DNA of 28,917 nucleotides from CAZIWJ01 sp964542855 (lineage in GTDB: Bacteria > Bacteroidota > Bacteroidia > Cytophagales > Cyclobacteriaceae): contig CAZIWJ010000013.1 in NCBI GenBank assembly GCA_964542855.1, positions 1 to 28,917 on the forward strand, written 5' to 3'. This document shows positions 22,884 through 28,917 of this stretch, piece by piece. The position numbers and the translations under genes were made by a program. Positions within the stretch are counted from its first letter, which is position 1, and every line of letters starts with the position of its first letter. Below the pieces are notes generated by a model. That model saw nothing but the letters and a program-made list of their open reading frames with translations, did not search any database and was not told where the DNA came from.

Positions 22884-24341
22884 ATGGAGTTAATTAAGGA
22901 ACTGAACTATATCAGTAAAGAAGATAAAGAAAAATGCGAGGTAAAAGTAACTCAAAAGAAAGACACCGGAAGTTCGCGAAAGCTTTACATTGAGAGTTAC
23001 GGTTGCCAGATGAATTTTTCCGACAGCGAGATAGTGACCTCTATTCTGCTGCAAGAAGGGTTCGATACCACTGACACCTACCACGAAGCCGACCTGATCC
23101 TTTTAAATACCTGTTCCATCCGTGAAAAGGCAGAGCAAACTGTGAGAAAAAGGCTTAATCACTTTCAGCAGGTAAAGAATAAACGTCCGGAAGCGTTAAT
23201 TGGCGTTTTGGGTTGTATGGCCGAACGACTGAAATCCAAACTGCTGGAAGAAGAAAAAATAGTAGATCTGGTTGCCGGTCCGGATGCTTACCGCGACCTG
23301 CCCAAACTGGTAGCTTCGGTAGAAGAAGGACAAAAAGCGGTGAATACCTTCCTTTCAAGAGAAGAAACCTACGCGGATATCAATCCTGTTCGTTTAAACT
23401 CAAATGGTGTTTCTGCATTCATTTCCATCATGAGAGGATGCGATAATATGTGTTCTTTCTGTGTGGTTCCTTTTACACGTGGTAGGGAAAGGAGCCGCGA
23501 CCCCTATTCTATTGTTAGGGAAGCCAGAAATTTATTTGAAAAAGGATACCGCGAAGTTACCCTGCTCGGTCAGAATGTAGATTCTTACAAGTGGTCGGCC
23601 GATCCTTCATTAAAAGGGAAAGCCCAGATTGAAAAATCGGGTATTGATGAAGTAATTAACTTCTCCCACTTACTGGAAATGGTTGCAAAAGTAAGCCCGA
23701 AACTGCGCATTCGCTTTTCAACCTCTCACCCTAAAGATATTACCGACGAGGTTTTATATACCATGAAACGATACGATAATATCTGTAAATATATTCACCT
23801 GCCTGCCCAGAGCGGAAATACCCGGGTTCTTAAATTAATGAACCGAACCTACACCCGCGAGTGGTATATTAACCGGGTAGATGCAATCAGGAACATACTG
23901 GGAGAGGAATGCGGTATTTCATCAGATATGATTGCTGGCTTCTGCACGGAAACCGAAGAAGAGCACCGGGAAACGCTAACCCTGATGGACTATGTAAAAT
24001 ACGACTTTTCGTACATGTTCTTTTACTCGGAGCGACCAGGAACCCTTGCTGCCCGGAAATACACTGATGACATTCCTCTTGAAGTAAAGAAAAGAAGGCT
24101 CCAGGAAATTATTGCCAGGCAGCAGGAGCTTTCACTGGCCAGGAACAAAAAAGATATCGGTAACACTTTCGAGGTATTGGTAGAAGGCCCTTCACGGCGT
24201 TCCGAGGCGCAGTGGATGGGTAGAAATTCAGCCAACAAAGTAGTGATTTTTAACCAGGATAACTATCAGAAAGGGCAGTACCTAAAAGTGAAGGTGAACA
24301 ACTGCTCGGCAGCTACCTTATTCGGTGAGGTAGTTGAATGA
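22884..24341 (+). CDS. miaB: tRNA-2-methylthio-N6-dimethylallyladenosine synthase MiaB
   Basis: A 485-residue radical SAM enzyme that adds a methylthio group to i6A37 of tRNAs reading UNN codons. The UPF0004 domain carries the first cluster ligands C41 (ESYGCQMN), C77 (LNTCSIRE) and C111 (GVLGCMAE). The radical SAM cluster is C186, C190, C193 in RGCDNMCSFCVVPFTRGRE. The C-terminal TRAM domain (about 410-485) includes LVEGPSRRSEAQWMGRN. MiaB is favoured over RimO by the SYGCQMN and RGRERSR motifs. The N-terminal 30 residues are an extension common in Bacteroidota. The ATG at 22884 lies 21 bases after a good -7 element. The sigma-54-type regulator follows after 31 bases. Confidence 0.96.
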   Translation: MELIKELNYISKEDKEKCEVKVTQKKDTGSSRKLYIESYGCQMNFSDSEIVTSILLQEGFDTTDTYHEADLILLNTCSIREKAEQTVRKRLNHFQQVKNKRPEALIGVLGCMAERLKSKLLEEEKIVDLVAGPDAYRDLPKLVASVEEGQKAVNTFLSREETYADINPVRLNSNGVSAFISIMRGCDNMCSFCVVPFTRGRERSRDPYSIVREARNLFEKGYREVTLLGQNVDSYKWSADPSLKGKAQIEKSGIDEVINFSHLLEMVAKVSPKLRIRFSTSHPKDITDEVLYTMKRYDNICKYIHLPAQSGNTRVLKLMNRTYTREWYINRVDAIRNILGEECGISSDMIAGFCTETEEEHRETLTLMDYVKYDFSYMFFYSERPGTLAARKYTDDIPLEVKKRRLQEIIARQQELSLARNKKDIGNTFEVLVEGPSRRSEAQWMGRNSANKVVIFNQDNYQKGQYLKVKVNNCSAATLFGEVVE

Positions 24342-24372
24342 TGAACGTTAATTTTTTCAAAATTTATCAGGT

Positions 24373-25662
24373 TTGCTAGACGAAAACCAATTACAAAGCA
24401 TTAAGCAACGTTTTGGTATTATCGGGCATGCTCCTAAGCTCGATTATGCGATCCGGGTTGCCGCACAGGTAGCACCGACAGACATGAGTGTGCTCATTAC
24501 AGGAGAAAGCGGAAGTGGAAAAGAGTCCTTTTCAAAAATTATTCACCAGCTCAGCCCGAGAAAACACGGGCCGTTTATAGCAATCAACTGCGGTGCTATT
24601 CCGGAAGGAACCATTGATTCCGAATTATTCGGGCACGAAAAAGGAGCTTTTACTGGTGCACAGGATAGCCGAAAAGGTTATTTTGAAGAAACCGATAAAG
24701 GAACGATTTTCCTGGACGAAATAGGCGAAATGCCCAAGGGAACCCAGGCTCGCTTACTTCGGGTGCTTGAGAACGGAGAATATATTAAGGTAGGGTCTTC
24801 CAAGGTGCTGAAAACAAACGTTAGAGTGGTGGCTGCTACCAATGTGAATCTGACCGAAGCCGTTGAAAAGGGAAAGTTCAGGGAAGACTTGTACTACCGA
24901 TTAAGTACGGTGCCCATTTACGTACCTCCTTTAAGAGAACGAGGAGATGACGTTAATTTGTTGTTCCGTAAATTTGCTAGCGACATTTCAGATGCTTACC
25001 GAATAAAACCGGTTGTGCTGAATGATGAGGCCCGTGAGTTATTGCGTAGGTATCGCTTTCCGGGAAATATCAGGCAATTGAAGAACATCGTCGACCGCCT
25101 TTCGGTGCTTGAAATGGAGCGGGTAATCGATGTTCCGGTCTTACAGAAGTATCTACCCAAAGAAGATAGTTTGCTTCCAGCCCTGTATACCGGGCGACAA
25201 ACCAGCTCGGGAGAGAGTTTTACAGAGAGAGATTTACTCTACAAAGTGCTCTTCGATATGCGCCAGGATGTAAACGAAATGAAAAAACTCATCTTCCAGC
25301 TCATTAAATCTGGCCAAATGGATAGCACCATTCTCGATGAGCATCCCCGTTTATTTGATACAGTAAAAGAGAATTTCTTGCATCCCGAAAAAAATGTAAC
25401 AAAAACGGCGAATTCCGATAAAAACGGGAAGTTCATTATTAAGTCAACCGGGGAAAGCCAGCCTGAAAAAACCTACCAAATAGATATTGAAGACGTAGTG
25501 CACGAGGATGAAGAAGAATCTTTATCGCTGGAAAAAAAAGAAAAGGAAATGATCATCAAAGCACTGAAAAAAAATAATAACAAGCGAAAGTACGCCGCCA
25601 TTGACCTGGGAATATCGGAAAGAACACTATACCGTAAAATAAAACAGTATGAACTTGAATAG
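24373..25662 (+). CDS. Sigma-54-dependent activator-type AAA+ protein without receiver domain
   Basis: A 429-residue transcription regulator of the NtrC class lacking an N-terminal sensor domain: the AAA+ module begins almost at once. Walker A is GESGSGKES (44-52), the sigma-54 contact loop GAFTGA is at 91-96, Walker B TIFLDEIGE at 111-119, and arginine fingers lie in REDLYYRLS (170-178) and PLRERGDD (186-193). A charged, partly coiled linker (about 285-390) leads to a Fis-type helix-turn-helix (about 393-427, RKYAAIDLGISERTLYRKI). No upstream ATG exists between the preceding in-frame stop and the domain, so TTG at 24373 is the likely start. The end overlaps the LptE-like gene by 14 bases. 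Control must come from a partner or expression level. Confidence 0.9.
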   Translation: MLDENQLQSIKQRFGIIGHAPKLDYAIRVAAQVAPTDMSVLITGESGSGKESFSKIIHQLSPRKHGPFIAINCGAIPEGTIDSELFGHEKGAFTGAQDSRKGYFEETDKGTIFLDEIGEMPKGTQARLLRVLENGEYIKVGSSKVLKTNVRVVAATNVNLTEAVEKGKFREDLYYRLSTVPIYVPPLRERGDDVNLLFRKFASDISDAYRIKPVVLNDEARELLRRYRFPGNIRQLKNIVDRLSVLEMERVIDVPVLQKYLPKEDSLLPALYTGRQTSSGESFTERDLLYKVLFDMRQDVNEMKKLIFQLIKSGQMDSTILDEHPRLFDTVKENFLHPEKNVTKTANSDKNGKFIIKSTGESQPEKTYQIDIEDVVHEDEEESLSLEKKEKEMIIKALKKNNNKRKYAAIDLGISERTLYRKIKQYELE

Positions 25663-26173
25663 GCTAATCCTGCTTTTCTTGAGTGTAGCAATTACAACGT
25701 CTTGCGGTGTTTATTCTTTCACTGGAGCATCTTTATCGCCTGAAATCAAAACCATTTCAATCCAGAATTTCTATAACGACTCGGGTGGTGGGCCACCGGA
25801 TTTAAGCCAGCTGTTTACCGAAAAAACCAAAGATTACTTTCAGCAAAATACTAACCTTACCCTCGTCGATCAGCAAGGTGATATCCAACTGGAAGGCAGT
25901 ATTGTTAAGTATGAGTTTTCCCCGGTTGCACCTACGGCTTCTAATAGACCCAACCAACCTTCTATAGCCAGTCAGACCCGGTTAACCATTACGGTTAATG
26001 CTACTTATGTAAACTTATACGATGAGCAGTTTAATTTTGAAGATAAAAGGTTTTCGTTCTTTCTTGAATTTGACTCGAATACCCCCCCTTCAAGTGTAGA
26101 AGACGGGCTAATTGATGAAATAACTGACCAAATCATACTCGACATTTTTAATAGCTCTGTTGCTACTTGGTAA
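25649..26173 (+). CDS. lptE: LptE-like outer-membrane lipoprotein
   Basis: A 174-residue lipoprotein precursor: a signal with lipobox ITTSCGVY, lipid-bearing C19, then GASLSPEIKTISIQNFYNDSG, the feature of Bacteroidota LptE proteins, followed by QLFTEKTKDYFQQNTNLTLVDQQGD and a GSIVKYEFSPV strand. LptE is the lipoprotein plug of the LptD translocon that places LPS in the outer leaflet. Sequence identity to enterobacterial LptE is low, so the assignment rests on pattern, size and position after the sigma-54-type regulator and before secG. Its ATG lies within the last 14 bases of the regulator, indicating translational coupling. It ends 39 bases before the next gene. Confidence 0.82.
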   Translation: MNLNRLILLFLSVAITTSCGVYSFTGASLSPEIKTISIQNFYNDSGGGPPDLSQLFTEKTKDYFQQNTNLTLVDQQGDIQLEGSIVKYEFSPVAPTASNRPNQPSIASQTRLTITVNATYVNLYDEQFNFEDKRFSFFLEFDSNTPPSSVEDGLIDEITDQIILDIFNSSVATW

Positions 26174-26212
26174 TTTTTCTTATACATTAACTTCGAACCA
26201 TCAGTATTTCCC

Positions 26213-27229
26213 ATGGACGGAAAAAAAATTCTGGCAGTCCTGCAGAAGCCCTATACTGTTACATATTCTGAACTGGACGAACTGGAACTCCTCAACAGTG
26301 CGTACCCATACAGTCCACTACTTCACGCTTTAATTGCAAAGGTTAAAAGTGTTAAAGACACGCCCGATGCTAATGAAGCCTTGTTTGCTGCAGCTGTAAA
26401 CGTGCCAAGCAGAAGCATCCTGAAAAGATTCATGAATGATGAAATTTCATTCAATGTTGCATATTCAGTGAGCGATGATACGGTTACAGGGTGGTCGCCG
26501 CCACAATTTCAGGCAGAAGATGACTCAATCAGTTCAGATCAAACTGCCGGGCTGAACGCAAACCTGAGTGAAGACACGGCTTATTCTGATTCATCGATTG
26601 AAGATACAACGGAAAATAGCACTGAGGGTGTTTTTGAAAGTACCGACGAATTGAATAACCTAACTCATGAAAGCCGGGATAATGAGCAACCCTTTCAGGA
26701 TGCGGCGTTTAATCAGGATTCACAGCACAAAAACGCTTCTAATAACAAAAAAGAATCGTTAGAAACCAGTAGTGAGGATGATGAAATGCATAAGGAACTG
26801 GAAGAAAACCTGCGTGCACTTAGAGACAGAAGAAAAATACTGGATGAAGTGCTGGACGAAGACGAAGAAAAAAAAAAACTGAATAATCCTACCAACCAGT
26901 TTGAAGAACGGGAAAAGGAATCTGTAAGTAAGCAGTCAGCTTCCTTTGCGCACAATACGCAGGAAGAGCAGTTTCGGCTTATTGATAAGTTTGTTAGTAG
27001 TACACCCAGTTTCGAGTTCAACCCCAGGGAATTACCTCATAACGATCAGCAGGAGGATCTGACCAAGAAAAATAATTTCTCAGGACTGGCAACTGAAAAC
27101 TATGCCGAAATTATGGTGAGGCAGGGTAAAGTTGAACAGGCAATAGAAATATACCGAAAGCTGATTTGGAAAAATCCCCAAAAAAAGACGTACTTTGCAC
27201 AAAAAATTGAAGCGTTAAAGAAGGGTTAA
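26213..27229 (+). CDS. Acidic protein with C-terminal TPR-like segment, unknown role
   Basis: A 338-residue soluble protein with no signal peptide. The first 90 residues form a helical domain (starting MDGKKILAVLQKPYTVTYSELDEL). A long acidic low-complexity region follows (about 95-190, rich in Asp, Glu, Ser, Asn), then a charged coiled-coil-like stretch (about 190-225, ELEENLRALRDRRKILDEVL) and, after a variable linker, a single TPR-like unit at the end (about 292-335, ATENYAEIMVRQGKVEQAIE). Genes of this shape occur between lptE and secG in Cytophagales, as far as I recall. The role is unknown, possibly protein contacts at the membrane. It starts 39 bases after the lipoprotein gene and ends 1 base before secG. 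Confidence 0.75.
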   Translation: MDGKKILAVLQKPYTVTYSELDELELLNSAYPYSPLLHALIAKVKSVKDTPDANEALFAAAVNVPSRSILKRFMNDEISFNVAYSVSDDTVTGWSPPQFQAEDDSISSDQTAGLNANLSEDTAYSDSSIEDTTENSTEGVFESTDELNNLTHESRDNEQPFQDAAFNQDSQHKNASNNKKESLETSSEDDEMHKELEENLRALRDRRKILDEVLDEDEEKKKLNNPTNQFEEREKESVSKQSASFAHNTQEEQFRLIDKFVSSTPSFEFNPRELPHNDQQEDLTKKNNFSGLATENYAEIMVRQGKVEQAIEIYRKLIWKNPQKKTYFAQKIEALKKG

Positions 27230-27230
27230 G

Positions 27231-27638
27231 ATGTTAATTTTTATAATAAGTTTAATTCTGGTCATTGCAGCATTGCTCGTACTGGTAGTACTGGCCCAAA
27301 ACTCAAAGGGTGGCGGTCTTTCTAGCCAGTTCGGTGGTTCTGGTGCATCCAACCAGATGATGGGGGTTAAAAAAACCGGTGATATCCTGGAAAACCTCAC
27401 CTGGGGGCTTGCCATTGCCATCATGGTTTTAAGTATGTCTACTACCTTCTTTATTCCAGACTCCAATACTAACGAAGCGGGCATGGCCAGTCCTAACGTA
27501 GAGCGAGCCCAGGAACAGAATATAGTACCTGATATCTCTACCCAGTCGCCCGCAACCGGAGGAAGTAACGAACAGTCGGCCGGTGATACTGCTACCATGA
27601 ATCTTGAAGATTTGGTAGACAAGAGCGAGAACAAGTAG
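27231..27638 (+). CDS. secG: Preprotein translocase subunit SecG
   Basis: A 135-residue protein with two transmembrane helices (about 2-22 and 62-80). The SecG hallmark VLAQNSKGGGLSSQFGGSG lies in the loop (21-39). SecG joins SecY and SecE to improve protein export across the inner membrane. The C-terminal tail (about 85-135) is longer and more polar than in E. coli and ends in a Ser/Thr/Glu-rich segment, as usual for Bacteroidota SecG. It begins one base after the preceding stop, the last gene of the miaB operon. A probable terminator follows at about 27677-27706. Confidence 0.93.
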   Translation: MLIFIISLILVIAALLVLVVLAQNSKGGGLSSQFGGSGASNQMMGVKKTGDILENLTWGLAIAIMVLSMSTTFFIPDSNTNEAGMASPNVERAQEQNIVPDISTQSPATGGSNEQSAGDTATMNLEDLVDKSENK

Positions 27639-27676
27639 TACTTGTTTCATTCAACCTGATCAACAAGTTAGAAAGT

Positions 27677-27706
27677 AAGCTTCGGCGAAGTTGTCGGGGC
27701 TTTTTT
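27677..27706 (+). terminator. Probable intrinsic terminator after secG
   Basis: An AAGC start (27677-27680) can pair with GCTT (27699-27702), with an inner CTTC-GGC-GAAG hairpin, ahead of a T6 tract (27701-27706). The stem is imperfect, so the exact fold is uncertain. The position between convergent genes and the T-tract support a terminator; it overlaps the stop of the minus-strand neighbour. Confidence 0.5.
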
Positions 27707-28427
27707 ACGTTGTACTTAAAAGCTGCATCAATTTGCGCTTGGAAACGGGTAACATCGTTTCATTGAAAGGAATAGACTGAATACCAACGTCGAAGCAGGC
27801 CAGGAATGTAGCGGGATTTGGTAAATTCCGGTACTGTTTAATCAGGTCAAATTTAATCTGCTCGAAGGTATTGGTTATACTTTTATGCACTACACCGATG
27901 AAATTTGTACGCAACGAACGGTACTTTTCCTCTGAGTGTTCAAATACGCTAACCCGGTAAAGAAAAATATTAATTTCTGGTTTACTTTGTTGGTTAATCA
28001 GCAGGTACCCTTCTTCTGTGTTAATTGGGGTTATTCCTACCGGTTCTATTCTCATCTGGCTGGCTATTTCTTCGTAAACAGTTACCCCGTGTTCAACGCC
28101 TTCCTTCAGCCTTGGAATGGAAAAATCAATGATTTCCTCCAAAACCTTCATTAACTCATCGTCATCGACCAACGTTTTGTAATAAAGTATCAGGTTCTCA
28201 AAATCAACCTTATTAATTTCTTTGGGAAGGTGATCCCTGAACAGCTTTTTATTTTGCCTGAGTTCAAGCAGGTTGTTGTAATGAAATACAAGGTTCGATA
28301 AAGAGGGATAAAGCTCTTTCGAGTTAAACTTGGCTTCTGTCTTCTGGAGAAATGATAAAAGTAGGTACTTCTTGTACTCAATGTCAATCAGGCCTTCAGT
28401 TAGCCAGGTTTCCGACAAATTTGCCAT
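27705..28427 (-). CDS. Conserved hypothetical cytoplasmic protein
   Basis: A 240-residue protein without signal peptide, membrane helix or recognised motif. It starts MANLSETWLTEGLIDIEYKK and is mainly helical for about 125 residues (for example ENLILYYKTLVDDDELMKVLEEIIDF), then has a beta-rich part (TEEGYLLINQQSKPEINIFLYRVSVF) and a basic end. Composition and codon use match the neighbours, and the ATG at 28427 is well placed. I do not recognise the family and assign no function. It is convergent with secG (67 bases apart) and divergent from groES, with a 215-base shared upstream region. Confidence 0.72.
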   Translation of the reverse strand: MANLSETWLTEGLIDIEYKKYLLLSFLQKTEAKFNSKELYPSLSNLVFHYNNLLELRQNKKLFRDHLPKEINKVDFENLILYYKTLVDDDELMKVLEEIIDFSIPRLKEGVEHGVTVYEEIASQMRIEPVGITPINTEEGYLLINQQSKPEINIFLYRVSVFEHSEEKYRSLRTNFIGVVHKSITNTFEQIKFDLIKQYRNLPNPATFLACFDVGIQSIPFNETMLPVSKRKLMQLLSTT

Positions 28428-28642
28428 GAGTAGTCTTTTTGTTCTGAAAATCCGGAAGTATAATATAATAATTTATGTCTACATTTATGTTAAAACTGTC
28501 AGTGACATGCTTTAAAATGTAAGATTGTCAGCATAAAAACGGTAAAATTGACCGAATAATGATTGATTAAGGTCGGTCTAACGATTTGGCATTTTTCATG
28601 TACTCAAGTATTGCAGTATTAATCCTAAACTAATAAAGAAGA

Positions 28643-28917
28643 ATGTCACAAGTCAACATTAAACCCCTTGCAGACAGAGTTGTAGTGGAACCTGCTGCAG
28701 CTGAGGAAAAAACAGCCTCAGGCATCATTATTCCTGACACAGCTAAAGAAAAGCCACAGCGTGGATCTATCGTTGCTGTAGGTGATGGTAAAAAAGATGA
28801 GCCAATGACTGTGAAGGTTGGCGATACCGTGCTTTACGGCAAGTATGCCGGAACAGAAGTCAATATTGAGGGACAAGACTATTTAATAATGCGTGAATCT
28901 GACATTTTTGCTGTAGT
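28643..28917 (+). CDS. groES: Canonical co-chaperonin GroES, cut by the window end
   Basis: The first 91 codons of GroES, with the gene running off the window. MSQVNIKPLADRVVVEP matches the start of Cpn10. The mobile loop is EEKTASGIIIPDT with the hydrophobic III tripeptide that contacts GroEL. GSIVAVGDGKKDEP, VKVGDTVLYGKYAGTEV and DYLIMRESDIFAV complete the fold, so only about two residues are missing. GroES caps GroEL and encloses folding clients. A groEL gene should follow outside the window. No CIRCE element (TTAGCACTC inverted repeat) is present upstream, so HrcA control is unlikely. The ATG at 28643 follows an AT-rich leader. Confidence 0.96.
   Translation, partial: MSQVNIKPLADRVVVEPAAAEEKTASGIIIPDTAKEKPQRGSIVAVGDGKKDEPMTVKVGDTVLYGKYAGTEVNIEGQDYLIMRESDIFAV

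Noticed and set aside
26713..27021. Minus-strand Ser-rich open frame opposite the acidic protein gene
   Set aside because: Poly-Ser arises from the reverse of GAA/GAT-rich codons; no independent support.
28428..28642. CIRCE (HrcA) element before groES
   Set aside because: Neither TTAGCACTC nor GAGTGCTAA is present in the intergenic region.

Overview
The window reads as a chromosomal segment of a Bacteroidota bacterium, most likely of the order Cytophagales. The grounds are a fused CcoN-CcoO cytochrome oxidase subunit, a CcoP with one haem c site, the gene chain miaB / sigma-54-type regulator / LptE-like lipoprotein / TPR protein / secG, weak or absent Shine-Dalgarno sites, and several upstream regions carrying the Bacteroidota -7 promoter element TAnnTTTG. 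I see no insertion sequence, phage gene, integrase, CRISPR array, tRNA or rRNA. It looks like core housekeeping DNA rather than an island.

Region 1 (about 260-9680, all plus strand) is a complete cbb3-type cytochrome c oxidase locus: a small membrane protein of unknown role, the copper P-type ATPase CcoI, CcoS (57 codons), fused CcoNO, CcoQ, CcoP, the iron-sulfur assembly protein CcoG, a FixH-like protein and a SafE/DsbD-like membrane protein. CcoI, CcoS, CcoG, FixH and probably the SafE protein assemble the oxidase; CcoNO, CcoQ and CcoP form it. FNR/FixK-like palindromes lie before ccoI and ccoS, and a strong hairpin separates ccoNO from ccoQ.

Region 2 (about 9700-17560) is mixed housekeeping on both strands: a two-domain glycosyltransferase behind a TPR protein (minus), a CvfB-like S1 protein and a MATE exporter (plus), branched-chain aminotransferase (minus), glutamate racemase (plus), an unknown polytopic membrane protein (minus), a PduO-type cobalamin adenosyltransferase and a divergent GroES-like protein (plus). 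Two convergent pairs are separated by only 2 bases. The aminotransferase terminator appears to be embedded in the 3' end of the MATE coding sequence.

Region 3 (about 17600-22040, plus) is an envelope cluster: a predicted plug-less outer-membrane beta-barrel, then a SPOR-domain protein, an ExbB/TolQ channel, ExbD/TolR and a TonB-like transducer in tight succession, closed by a perfect 14-bp stem terminator. The SPOR protein suggests a Tol-like, septum-associated energised complex (inference).

Region 4 (about 22070-28917): a secreted helical protein (minus), then the miaB to secG operon driven by a recognisable promoter with a perfect palindrome over its -33 element, a convergent conserved hypothetical gene, and the start of a canonical groES that runs off the window. 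The strongest leads for a second look are the predicted oxygen-responsive sites and mRNA hairpin in the cco locus, the embedded terminator, the second GroES with an enlarged roof segment, and the SPOR/ExbBD/TonB unit. I found no clear sign of a wholly new system.
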